Positions 9,196 through 17,279 of a stretch of 64,000 nt of DNA are shown piece by piece (positions within the stretch are counted from its first letter, which is position 1; each line of letters begins with the position of its first letter). The translations under genes were made by a program, and so were the position numbers. The notes below the pieces were generated by a model. It was not told the origin of the DNA, searched no databases, and saw only the letters and a list, made by a program, of their open reading frames with translations. The DNA comes from Singulisphaera sp. GP187 (GTDB lineage Bacteria > Planctomycetota > Planctomycetia > Isosphaerales > Isosphaeraceae): the NCBI RefSeq assembly GCF_900129635.1, contig NZ_FSRB01000001.1:5049501-5113500 (forward strand), written 5' to 3'.

Positions 9196-10632
9196 ATGAG
9201 TCTCAAAAACCGACCGATCACCCGGCGAACCGTCCTTCGAGGTGCAGGCGCGATGGTCGGCCTCCCCTTGCTGGAGGCGATGCGCCCCCTCGCGACCGCC
9301 CTGGCCGCCACCTCTCCCACCAGCGGCGCCCCCATTGACGACAAACCGCCGGTCCGGATGGCCTGCCTGTTCTGGCCCAACGGCTGCAACCCGAAGACTT
9401 GGACCCCGACCAGCCAGGGCAAGGACTTCGCGCTCTCCCCGATCCTCGAGCCGTTGGCCCGGTTCAAGGACGACATCCTCGTGCTCAGCCGCTTGAGCAA
9501 TCAAGGGACGTTCACCGGTGACGGCCATTACGTCAAGGACGCCGCCTGGCTGACCGGCACGACGATCCACCGCACGACGGGCGCCGACCTGAACGCGGGG
9601 GGCGTCTCGATGGACCAGCTCGCGGCCAAGCGGATCGGCGTGCAGACCCCGATCCCGTCGCTCGAGCTCGGCGTCGAGCCGGTCACGACCGGCGTCGACA
9701 CCAACGTCGGCTACACCCGGCTCTACGGCTCGCACATCTCCTGGTCGAGCCCGACCACCCCGGTCGCCCGCGAGATCAACCCATCACTCGCCTTCGACCG
9801 CCTCTTCCGCTCCCACGCCGCCGGCCGCGCCGGGCGTGACGACCTGAGCGTCCTCGACCTCGTCGCCGACGACACGAAAGCCCTCCGCGACCAGGTCGGC
9901 CAGCACGACCGCCGCAAGCTCGACGAGTACCTCGACTCGGTCCGCGCCGTCGAGAAGCGCATCACCTACGAAGCCAGCGACCGCCGCGCCCGCTACCGCG
10001 ACGACCCGCAAGCCCGCAAAGACATCGAAACCCTCGGCGGCCGCGTCGACACGTATAAACACGACCCCGGCCGGTTACGCGAGCGGTCGATGAACCACAC
10101 CGACCACGTCCGGCTCATGCTCGACATCCTGCTCCTCTCGCTGCAAACCGATTCCACCCGCATCGCCACGTTCATGTTCGGCAACTCGGTCAGCAACAAA
10201 AACTTCTCGTTCGTCGAGGGCGTCAAAGGGGGCCACCACGAGCTCTCACACCACGAGAACGACCCCGAGAAGATGGCCCAATACCAGCGGATCACGATGT
10301 GGCACCTCGAACAGTGCGCCTACCTCCTCGACCGGATGAAGCAAATCCGCGAAGGCGAAGGCACCCTCCTCGACCACAGCATGGTCCTCTGCGGCTCCGC
10401 CCTCCGCGACGGCAACCAGCACGACCCCCACGACTTGCCGACGGTTTTAGCTGGCCGCGCCGGCGGCACCCTATCGCCTGGGCGGCACGTCGCTTATGCT
10501 AAGGACACTCCTTTGTGCAACCTCTATGTGTCGATGCTCGATCGGGTTGGAGTGCCGGTCGAGCGGTTCGCGGATAGCTCTGGGCCCCTACCTGGACTCG
10601 ACAATCCGGAATACTCGCCCGGCCCGAGTTGA
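9196..10632 (+). CDS. DUF1552 Tat-exported protein
   Basis: A 478-residue protein with a twin-arginine signal (ITRRTVLRGAGAMVGLPLLE) and the DUF1552 body: MACLFWPNGCNPKTW, a central DEYLDSVRAVEKRI helix, and FMFGNSVSNKNFSF...GGHHELSHHEND. Known to be the partner of DUF1592-type cytochromes in planctomycetes and Verrucomicrobia; related to sulfatase/alkaline phosphatase-like folds. Starts one base after the stop of the upstream cytochrome, so co-transcription and joint export-linked function are likely. Its biochemical role is unknown. Length and domain are complete. Confidence 0.88.
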   Translation: MSLKNRPITRRTVLRGAGAMVGLPLLEAMRPLATALAATSPTSGAPIDDKPPVRMACLFWPNGCNPKTWTPTSQGKDFALSPILEPLARFKDDILVLSRLSNQGTFTGDGHYVKDAAWLTGTTIHRTTGADLNAGGVSMDQLAAKRIGVQTPIPSLELGVEPVTTGVDTNVGYTRLYGSHISWSSPTTPVAREINPSLAFDRLFRSHAAGRAGRDDLSVLDLVADDTKALRDQVGQHDRRKLDEYLDSVRAVEKRITYEASDRRARYRDDPQARKDIETLGGRVDTYKHDPGRLRERSMNHTDHVRLMLDILLLSLQTDSTRIATFMFGNSVSNKNFSFVEGVKGGHHELSHHENDPEKMAQYQRITMWHLEQCAYLLDRMKQIREGEGTLLDHSMVLCGSALRDGNQHDPHDLPTVLAGRAGGTLSPGRHVAYAKDTPLCNLYVSMLDRVGVPVERFADSSGPLPGLDNPEYSPGPS

Positions 10633-10639
10633 TCGCCGG

Positions 10640-10700
10640 CTTCGGCTCGCCTATACTCGACTAAGTCCACCAGACGTCGACGATATTGGCGAATGTCCCT
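10640..10700 (+). repeat. RAYT-type element end (GAATGTCC family), 3'-type
   Basis: GGCGAATGTCCC at 10688-10699 preceded by TATACTCGACTAAGTCCACC. A near match lies at 12380-12428 in front of the next gene. It sits 42 nt before the ATPase gene and marks the left edge of the accessory island. Confidence 0.6.
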
Positions 10701-10732
10701 ATTGCCGAGCCCAAAGCCAAAATCACCAAATC

Positions 10733-12184
10733 ATGAAAACTCTAAAGTTCGATGACGATTCAATTCAACAACTGTTTGGTCATGAAGCAGCCGAGGATGA
10801 GAATCCTCAACGACTTCGTGATTACTATTTCAAAGGCAATATTTATTCACGTTCATCATCTGATTTACCGTTAAGAATTCTTGTCGGCCATAAAGGAATT
10901 GGAAAATCTGCTCTATTCGAAGTGGCACAACAAGAAGATGCCGAGTCACACACCGTTGCAATTCTACTCCGACCGGACGACGTCCACGAAATCGCCACTT
11001 CCGCATCCGTCCTTGAATCAATCCGAAACTGGAAAGAGGGGCTGGCTCGGATTATTTTCGACAAGGTCATGAAAGCACTTGGAAACAGCCAAAATGATTC
11101 TGTCACGGAAAACACATGGAAAGGCATCAGCCTAATCGACGCAATAACTCGAATATTAAAACCAAAACTTGACAAATTTATTGACATCAATGCTAGCAAA
11201 CGTGAGTTCGCCAAAGGAATTCTCCATCATCGCAAAGTGCGTGTCTATATAGACGATCTCGACAGAGGATGGACGGCTAACGCCGAGAGCATTACAAGGC
11301 TTTCGTCACTGCTGAACGCAACTAGAGATATGATCAAAGAACATCCAGGCGTACAATTCCGCATTGCGTTAAGATCAGATGTCTATTATTTGGTTCGCAC
11401 GTCAGACGAGTCCACAGACAAAGTTGAGGGATCGGTGATATGGTACTCATGGACGAATCACGAGATTCTTGCAATGTTGGTGAAGAGAGTTCAGTCATTT
11501 CTTGGCCGAGAATTCAACGAAGATGAGCTGACAGCAATGGGTCAATCCACCCTTGCCAATTTGCTGGAACGAGTTATGAATCCAACATACTACGGCCACG
11601 GAGGATGGTCAAGAATTCCCACCCATCGAATGCTCATGTCATTAATTCGAAGACGCCCTCGAGACCTTGTAAAGCTTTGCACTTTGGCTGCACAGAAAAC
11701 GCAAGAACGTCGCGGAGCAATCATCGAAACGCAGGATTTCACTTCGGCATTTGACCAATACTCACAAGGCCGCCTCCAGGACACCATCAACGAATACAGA
11801 ACCGAACTTCCAAATATTGACATTCTCTTATTAAATATGAGACCGACTACTCAAAAGAAACGAGTCGCGAAACCGTTCATTTACACCACAGCAGCACTAT
11901 TAGCAAAAATCAACAACATCCAGTCGAATCAGAGACAATTTGTATTCCACAATGGGAGAGAGGCTACCGACAAAGAACTTGCCGCGTTTCTGTATAAGGT
12001 AAATTTCTTAACAGCAAGAAAGGAAACCGATTCAAATATCGAACGCCAATATTTTGAAGAAAGCAGATACCTTTCATCATCCTTTGTCGATTTTGGATAC
12101 GATTGGGAAATCCACCCTGCTTATCGATGGGCATTGCAGCCCGGGAGAAATAAAGACGTGGTTACTGCACTGGACGACATATAG
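10733..12184 (+). CDS. P-loop ATPase of the Sll1717 type
   Basis: A 483-residue protein. Residues 25-50 (RLRDYYFKGNIYSR...LPLRILV) lead into a Walker A motif GHKGIGKSA (52-60); Walker B is VRVYIDDLD (169-177). A downstream RIPTHRMLMSLIRRRPRDLV stretch fits the sensor/lid region of STAND-like or KAP-like ATPases. This arrangement matches the P-loop ATPase family named after Sll1717, often seen in accessory and defence-type islands; no effector domain is visible. The ATG at 10733 is used because the frame upstream runs through repeat sequence. Composition is clearly more AT-rich than the DUF1552 gene before it, suggesting transfer. Repeat ends bracket it on both sides (10691 and 12244). Confidence 0.75.
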   Translation: MKTLKFDDDSIQQLFGHEAAEDENPQRLRDYYFKGNIYSRSSSDLPLRILVGHKGIGKSALFEVAQQEDAESHTVAILLRPDDVHEIATSASVLESIRNWKEGLARIIFDKVMKALGNSQNDSVTENTWKGISLIDAITRILKPKLDKFIDINASKREFAKGILHHRKVRVYIDDLDRGWTANAESITRLSSLLNATRDMIKEHPGVQFRIALRSDVYYLVRTSDESTDKVEGSVIWYSWTNHEILAMLVKRVQSFLGREFNEDELTAMGQSTLANLLERVMNPTYYGHGGWSRIPTHRMLMSLIRRRPRDLVKLCTLAAQKTQERRGAIIETQDFTSAFDQYSQGRLQDTINEYRTELPNIDILLLNMRPTTQKKRVAKPFIYTTAALLAKINNIQSNQRQFVFHNGREATDKELAAFLYKVNFLTARKETDSNIERQYFEESRYLSSSFVDFGYDWEIHPAYRWALQPGRNKDVVTALDDI

Positions 12185-12243
12185 GGAACGAAGCAGCGGA
12201 AAATCCAGAAAGGATATCTTATACCTTTCCAGGGAAATTCAAA

Positions 12244-12357
12244 GGGGACATTCCTAATTCTTGAAGCAGTCTGCGCAAGCTGGATAAGATTATCCCTGTG
12301 AGACTCTTCGTAGTAACCCCTTTTGCCCAGATAGCGGCAAAATTGACGAATGTCCCC
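12244..12357. repeat. 114-bp REPIN/MITE-like element, GGGGACATTC family, full copy
   Basis: Begins GGGGACATTC and ends with its exact complement GAATGTCCCC. The interior reads TCTGCGCAAGCTGGATAAG ... GCCCAGATAGCGGCAAAATT. A second copy with nearly the same interior lies at 13738-13850, and the two half-ends occur at the borders of RAYT relics. Confidence 0.85.
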
Positions 12358-12379
12358 TTTCCGCGACCGGTTTCTTCTC

Positions 12380-12428
12380 ATCTATACTTGCTTAAATTCC
12401 ACAGGCAACGACAATATTGACGAATGTC
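12380..12428 (+). repeat. RAYT-type element end, 3'-type
   Basis: TATACTTGCTTAAATTCCAC ... ATTGACGAATGTC; the counterpart of the end at 10640-10700. It stands 32 nt before the next start codon. Confidence 0.6.
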
Positions 12429-12459
12429 TTTTTTCGATCACCCGACTGAGGACAGACAA

Positions 12460-13695
12460 ATGCCACGACAGGAAAGCATTTTATCAGTTTTTGTTGCCTC
12501 TCCATCGGATGTAAGCTTAGAGAGAACCCGACTTGAAGAAGTAATTGGGGATCTGAATCATACGTGGAGCAGATCCCTCGGTGTACGCTTAGATTTAGTG
12601 CGTTGGGAGACACATGCCTATCCTGGATTTGGCGAAGATGCCCAGGACGTCATAAATCAACAATTGCCCGATGACATTGATATTTTCATTGGAATAATGT
12701 GGCATCGATTCGGAACTCCTACTGGTCGGGCGGAGTCAGGAACTCAGGAAGAATTTCTGAGAGCCAAAGCGAGATGGGATCAAGACAATTCCAGAATGCA
12801 TTTAATGTTTTATTTTAAAGACACACCTGTTTCACCGAGCCAAGTCGATGCAGAACAGCTTGGCAGGGTAGCGGACTTTCGAAAATCACTAGGCGACGAG
12901 GGTGGCCTGCATTGGCGGTTCGAATCACCAGATGACTTTGCAAACTTGATGCGACTTCATCTTGCGCGAGTTGTTCAAGATTGGCAAAGCAAAGCAATTC
13001 TGCCACAGAGAACGAAATCCACTAGAGAAGAATCAGCTGCAAGCATGCCCAATGATCGCAGAGAGCCTCCCGAGGAAGTTGAGGTGGGGCTATTCGAATT
13101 GAACGAGCAATTTGAAGACAGTTTCAATGAAGCAAACATCATCACGCTTAGAATTGCAAAATCGACCGAAGCGATTGGGAACAAGCTTGTCGGGCACACA
13201 ACCCGCACCCAAATGGCGACAAATGCAGGCCAGGTTCCCCGGGCTTTAGCCAAGCAGATAATCGCAAAAGCCGCAAAAGACATGAATGATTACGCTATGA
13301 AACTTGACAGAGATGTACCCAAATTACGCAATTTAATGCAGATTGGGTTGAGCGCATTATCTCAAGCGATCTCCCTCTGGCCAGAGCTCTATCAAAATCA
13401 ATCGCGACGAGACGAAGCTGCTGAATCATTTGCAGCAATCCAAAGTCTTCAAAGCACCTTGTCATCGGTCGAGACCCAAATCCGCGACTTCCTCAATATC
13501 GTAGCTTCTTTGCCGAGTCTCACATCAGAGCTCAATAAAGCAAAACGAGCAGTATCCTCATCTCTTAGGTCTTTTATAACCACACTAAATGATCAGCAAA
13601 AACTGCTCATGCAGATCGAAAAATCTGCAGCAGAACTTCATAACTTTCAAGAGGATATACAAGCTGCTGACGGAAATGTAGACGCCCCTGGATAG
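12460..13695 (+). CDS. DUF4062-like (TIR-like) N-terminal domain with long C-terminal coiled coil
   Basis: A 411-residue protein. Residues 6-165 read as a DUF4062-like domain: SILSVFVASPSDVSLERTRL, a middle strand DIDIFIGIMWHRFGTP (72-87) and GTQEEF (94-99), where a Glu sits as in TIR-type folds. Residues 205-395 are rich in heptad-like Leu/Ile/Ala and charged residues (FNEANIITLRIAKSTEAIG, LQSTLSSVETQIRDFLNIV), suggesting a coiled-coil or helical bundle. DUF4062 domains appear at the N-terminus of many STAND/defence proteins; whether this one hydrolyses NAD is unknown. ATG 12460 has GAGG about 9 nt upstream; an earlier ATG (12424) lies inside the repeat end. AT-rich relative to the surrounding chromosome. 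Confidence 0.65.
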   Translation: MPRQESILSVFVASPSDVSLERTRLEEVIGDLNHTWSRSLGVRLDLVRWETHAYPGFGEDAQDVINQQLPDDIDIFIGIMWHRFGTPTGRAESGTQEEFLRAKARWDQDNSRMHLMFYFKDTPVSPSQVDAEQLGRVADFRKSLGDEGGLHWRFESPDDFANLMRLHLARVVQDWQSKAILPQRTKSTREESAASMPNDRREPPEEVEVGLFELNEQFEDSFNEANIITLRIAKSTEAIGNKLVGHTTRTQMATNAGQVPRALAKQIIAKAAKDMNDYAMKLDRDVPKLRNLMQIGLSALSQAISLWPELYQNQSRRDEAAESFAAIQSLQSTLSSVETQIRDFLNIVASLPSLTSELNKAKRAVSSSLRSFITTLNDQQKLLMQIEKSAAELHNFQEDIQAADGNVDAPG

Positions 13696-13737
13696 TGCAT
13701 AGAGATGGCCTACCCCCCCAAAAAGGGAAAATTCAAA

Positions 13738-13850
13738 GGGGACATTCCTATATCTTGACGCAATCTGCGCAAGCTGGATAAGATTATCCCTGTGAAACTC
13801 ATCATAGTATCCCATTTTGCCCAGATAGCGGCAAAATTGACGAATGTCCC
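13738..13850. repeat. 113-bp REPIN/MITE-like element, GGGGACATTC family, full copy
   Basis: GGGGACATTC (13738-13747) to GAATGTCCC (13842-13850). The interior is almost the same as the copy at 12244-12357 (TCTGCGCAAGCTGGATAAG, CCCAGATAGCGGCAAAATTG). Confidence 0.85.
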
Positions 13851-14154
13851 GAATGGCATGAAGCGAAGGCGTAAGTCGTTAACTGCGAGCAGCTTGCGGC
13901 CGGATTCATCTGGCTTGTCACGAAATATCGCTGACGTGTAGAACACTCTATTTAACTAGGAAACAAGCCTCTTTCGATCAAGCCAAGTCATGCAGTCATA
14001 AAGCTTCATTCGTCGTGATCTGGGCATAATCGCCTCTAAGGCTATGGTGCAATTAGGGTTGCGCTTCGCTTCATGGCGTTCACGAATGTCCCTTTTTCGT
14101 CTCCGAATGCGGTAATTCAGTACTAGCGAGAACAATGGCCAGGTATCGAAGGCT
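13851..14154. other. Gene-free stretch with a short inverted repeat and a third element end
   Basis: GCATGAAGCGAAGGCG near 13857 is the imperfect complement of GCGCTTCGCTTCATGGCG near 14061, and a GAATGTCCC end lies at 14084-14092. The stretch looks like a further degenerate element between two gene modules. Confidence 0.4.
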
Positions 14155-14859
14155 ATGAAATTCTGTTTCATTTTCGATCTCGATGGCGTTCTGGTGGAAA
14201 GTCTTGATTTTGAACGAGCTGTGAGTGATCTTATTGTACAAACAATTGGGATTGATAGGCATCTGTCGCGAAAGGAAGCCGAGCGTTTGTGGTTGTCCAC
14301 GCTGCGAACCCACCGCGATCATCCAAGGTGGCATGATTATGGCCTTCACTGTTCCGCGCTAGGGCTTACCGATGAGTGGAAGTCGTTTCACGAGCAGGTG
14401 AGGCAACTGATCTGTCCTATGCCGAGTGTGTTGGAATCGCTTCAATCCAGCCACTACGCCGGAAGCTGTTGGCTGGCATCGGATGCGACGCAGTGGGTTG
14501 TCGAGTTTAAACTTCGGGCGGCGGGAATAAATCTTACGGAATTCGACGAGGTTTTTACGCTGGATCGCTGCCTAGCAAGCAAGGGGCACCACGAATTCTG
14601 GGAGAAAGTGAAGGCCTGCGTGCCCAATGAAGAAACGCACCTGATCTACATCGATAATCGAGATGATCGTCTGCTTACGGCAGCGGAGGTTTTACCCAAA
14701 TGTAGTCTTGTGAAGATTATTGCTGAGGATCATCCAACGAGCCTCGGGCTGTTCTTTCGCAAAGGTAGTCTGACTGATACTCGCGTCTATCAAGCTGCCA
14801 GCTCGGACTTGCCAAGCGTGTTGAAATCGATAACTCAAACCATTCGGGCCTCCGAGTAA
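14155..14859 (+). CDS. HAD-family hydrolase
   Basis: A 234-residue haloacid-dehalogenase-superfamily protein. Motif I is FIFDLDGVLVES with nucleophile D8 and D10; motif II is CWLASDATQ; motif III probably the Lys of LASKGHHEF; motif IV is LIYIDNRDDR. Between motifs I and II lies a helical cap. The fold gives a phosphatase or phosphotransferase prediction; substrate unknown. It is directly followed by a gene of unknown function on the same strand (16 nt from stop to chosen ATG), so the pair is probably one transcript. The pair as a whole is bracketed by repeat ends at 14084 and 16137. Confidence 0.8.
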   Translation: MKFCFIFDLDGVLVESLDFERAVSDLIVQTIGIDRHLSRKEAERLWLSTLRTHRDHPRWHDYGLHCSALGLTDEWKSFHEQVRQLICPMPSVLESLQSSHYAGSCWLASDATQWVVEFKLRAAGINLTEFDEVFTLDRCLASKGHHEFWEKVKACVPNEETHLIYIDNRDDRLLTAAEVLPKCSLVKIIAEDHPTSLGLFFRKGSLTDTRVYQAASSDLPSVLKSITQTIRASE

Positions 14860-14874
14860 TTGACGAGTAACTTA

Positions 14875-16113
14875 ATGTCCCTACCACCCCTCAACGGCTC
14901 GGTGTATTGGATCGAGGCAGATGAAGAAGCTAGACTCTACGCGACCGGTCCTCACGATGCGCTCTGTCGTCGGTCTTTTCTTTCATATGTGCTTCTACGC
15001 CTGAAAGTCGTTGCCCACCCCGCGGATTTCTGGCAGTCCAGCGTCTCGCACAAATTGGTCTTCAACCCGCAGGCCCAACCACTTCTCCAGCCTGTTTTAC
15101 AGATTCACCTGGGAGACTCGACGACGGTCGTTGATTACATTGCCGACCGTACGGAGAAGCTAAGCCGAGACCGGGCCTCGTCTCGAAGCAGTGCGAGAGA
15201 GCTAGAGCAGTACACGCAGCATGGTGAGCAGATCTCCGCTCAAGGAGCGCAACTCGATGGCCTCTTCACAAATAACGGTTCCATCTTTCCAGCCACGGTG
15301 AGCCGTGATGCTAGGTTCCGTGAGCTGGTGATCAAGGATCTGTCTATTAATCTTCCCTTTGGCAACCACCTTGAGAGGTGCATTCGAGATGGACTTGGCA
15401 GGTCACAAGCCGACACGTTCGTAGGCCAAATCCGGGATTTAGCCCATAATCGCAGAAGATTCATAAGCGTTGATGGCATAGTGTCACGACTCAGCAGTGC
15501 CGGATGTGCCGAGCCGGCAGTTAAACGCGCGTACAACAGGTTGCAATTACTCCATTGGGAGTCCAGATCAAACGGACTGGTCAGCATGCCGTTTGTGGAA
15601 AGAGCGAGAAACGGCAGGATCAACCCACATGATCCAGACGTGTTTTGGAGCTCGGTAGACGGACTGCTGGGGCCAGATTTCCAGGCCGTGCTGATGAATC
15701 TACCTTGGCCTAAGGCGCTTGATATCGTTTGTGATCTTCAAAACGACGCAATCTGGGCTTCCTTCATCGAGACATATCACGGCATTGTCAGCGTCGTGGA
15801 TCAGAATTATGAACGAATTGAGGAGTCCATCGTCAGGTCCCGAGTTTTGAAGCAACACCCCAAGTTCACTGGAATCCTCTTGGAAGTCAGGCCGGATAAG
15901 TGGACGATCCTTTCATGGACGTGCCACATTGCCTCATGGTATGTGAGTGTGCCGACGGGATGGGGACTTGCGTGGCGAATCGGGAGTGGCGTTTCTACTA
16001 TTAAAAAAATGCATGACCACGTAATAAAAGTAACCAAGACCTACCATGCATCCGAACGTCACGTTCTTCAAACGCGAATACTGAGGGTCATCGAAGAGGC
16101 GAAGAAACCTTAG
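14875..16113 (+). CDS. Hypothetical protein paired with HAD hydrolase
   Basis: A 412-residue protein I do not recognise. It starts MSLPPLNGSVYWIEADEEAR, has a charged central part (DRTEKLSRDRASSRSSAREL), a mid region FGNHLERCIRDGLGRSQADT and a C-terminal part with many aromatic residues (WTILSWTCHIASWYVSVPTG). No signal peptide, clear membrane helix, Walker motif or catalytic signature is visible. A TTG directly after the HAD stop (14860) would add five residues and couple the two genes; ATG 14875 is preferred as the commoner start. Its position suggests a partner or regulator of the HAD protein, which is inference only. Confidence 0.6.
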   Translation: MSLPPLNGSVYWIEADEEARLYATGPHDALCRRSFLSYVLLRLKVVAHPADFWQSSVSHKLVFNPQAQPLLQPVLQIHLGDSTTVVDYIADRTEKLSRDRASSRSSARELEQYTQHGEQISAQGAQLDGLFTNNGSIFPATVSRDARFRELVIKDLSINLPFGNHLERCIRDGLGRSQADTFVGQIRDLAHNRRRFISVDGIVSRLSSAGCAEPAVKRAYNRLQLLHWESRSNGLVSMPFVERARNGRINPHDPDVFWSSVDGLLGPDFQAVLMNLPWPKALDIVCDLQNDAIWASFIETYHGIVSVVDQNYERIEESIVRSRVLKQHPKFTGILLEVRPDKWTILSWTCHIASWYVSVPTGWGLAWRIGSGVSTIKKMHDHVIKVTKTYHASERHVLQTRILRVIEEAKKP

Positions 16114-16276
16114 GCTCGATTGGAAAATCAAAATTGGACATTCCTATATCTTGACGCAATCTGCGCAAGCTGGAAAGATTACTCACGTGACACTCTTCCC
16201 CCCTTCGCAAGCCCATTCTTGCCATGCCACGCACCGCTCGCGCCTCGGCCGCTGGGTACTGCTATCAGAAAATAAT

Positions 16277-17118
16277 TCGGTGTCAGATCATAATTTTTCC
16301 TTGAGTCGAGACGTTTTCTTGCCTAGCATCGATTCATGGGACGCCCTCCTCGACCAATCTGCGACAACCTCGTCTACCACGTGATGAATCGTGGCAATGA
16401 CCGCGAGCCCGTCTTTCTCGACACAGACGACCACCATGCCTTTCTTGATGCGTTGGCCAAAACGCAATCACGCTATCCCTTCCGGCTCTTTGGCTACTGC
16501 CTGATGACCAACCACTTCCATTTGCTGATCCGCCCCGAGCCGGGCCAATCGATCAGCCGGGTGATGCAGTCGCTGACGGTCGCCCATACCTGGCACTACC
16601 ATAAACGCTACCGCGGTGTCGGGCACGTCTGGCAGGGTCGGTTCCGCAGCCCGGTAGTTCAGGACGATGACCATTTGATCGTCGTACTTCGCTACATCGA
16701 GGCGAATCCCCTCCGGGCGAAGATGGTCACCGACCCCGCTGACTATCCCTGGTCAAGCTACCCGGCGCACGGCGAGAACCGCCCGAACCCCCTCTTGTCG
16801 CCGCTGCCGGAATGGCGATCGCTGGGGAGAAACGAGGAGGAATGCGCTCGCGCTTGGCGTGAAAAGGTATGTGCCCCGCAAGTGGAGGCGGAGTTGCTGG
16901 CGATCCGCCGCTCGGTCCTGACGGGTCAGCCGCTCGGCACGTCCGATTGGGCCGAGTCGAGGCCCGGCCTGCCTCCGCTGGAGCCGGCCAGACGCCGCGG
17001 TCGTCCCCGCAAAGACAAGTCGATGACATCCTCCGACAGCTCGTCCATCAAAAATTGATGCTGTTTGCTTTCATGAATCGCTGAAGCGAATATCGGAAAT
17101 ATTATGATCTGACACCGA
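16277..17118 (+). mobile_element. RAYT element with 18-bp perfect inverted ends
   Basis: TCGGTGTCAGATCATAAT at 16277-16294 and its exact complement at 17101-17118 enclose one intact RAYT gene. The same end sequence recurs at 30873-30950 as a gene-less pair and at 31547-31564, so the transposase has small non-autonomous relatives in this window. Confidence 0.85.
16336..17058 (+). CDS. REP-associated tyrosine transposase (RAYT, Y1_Tnp/TnpA_REP)
   Basis: A 240-residue single-strand transposase relative of IS200/IS605 TnpA. Seen: N-terminal VYHVMNRGNDREPVFLD, the HUH motif NHFHLLIRP (H60, H62), VGHVWQGRFRSPVV and the probable catalytic Tyr Y120 in VLRYIEANPLRA. The Arg-rich C-terminus RRRGRPRKDK is typical. 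Members act on palindromic REP/REPIN sequences by cutting and rejoining single strands. The gene is complete and starts ATGGGACGC after the left inverted end. Recent activity is plausible because both ends are identical. Confidence 0.92.
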   Translation: MGRPPRPICDNLVYHVMNRGNDREPVFLDTDDHHAFLDALAKTQSRYPFRLFGYCLMTNHFHLLIRPEPGQSISRVMQSLTVAHTWHYHKRYRGVGHVWQGRFRSPVVQDDDHLIVVLRYIEANPLRAKMVTDPADYPWSSYPAHGENRPNPLLSPLPEWRSLGRNEEECARAWREKVCAPQVEAELLAIRRSVLTGQPLGTSDWAESRPGLPPLEPARRRGRPRKDKSMTSSDSSSIKN

Positions 17119-17279
17119 TTTTTCTTCTTTCGCCTCCATCGAGCGTAACCCCCTCCGCGGGAAACAAAGGGACGGAGGAAATTTTGGCAGATCGTTCCTC
17201 AACTCCATTCGATTAAAAATTCGCTCCGCCCCCCCGGCAAAGTTGACGAATGTCGCATTCTCTCCAAGAGGTCAGAGCC

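Larger units (their letters stand above)
16137..17254 (+). pseudogene. Decayed RAYT element (GGGGACATTC family) interrupted by a second RAYT element
   Basis: The left end GGACATTCCTATATCTTGACGC is followed at 16224 by a frame starting MPRTARASAAGYCY, the usual RAYT N-terminus, which breaks at about 16270. After the inserted element, at about 17130, a fragment reading SIERNPLRG recalls the RAYT segment around the catalytic Tyr. The 3'-type end GGCAAAGTTGACGAATGTC is at 17237-17254. So an old RAYT of one family was split by an element of another family. Confidence 0.65.

Noticed and set aside
12244..13850. Integron attC sites as the explanation of the 114-bp spacers
   Set aside because: The ends are GGGGACATTC/GAATGTCCCC rather than the RYYYAAC/GTTRRRY cores, no integrase gene is in the window, and the same ends border RAYT genes.
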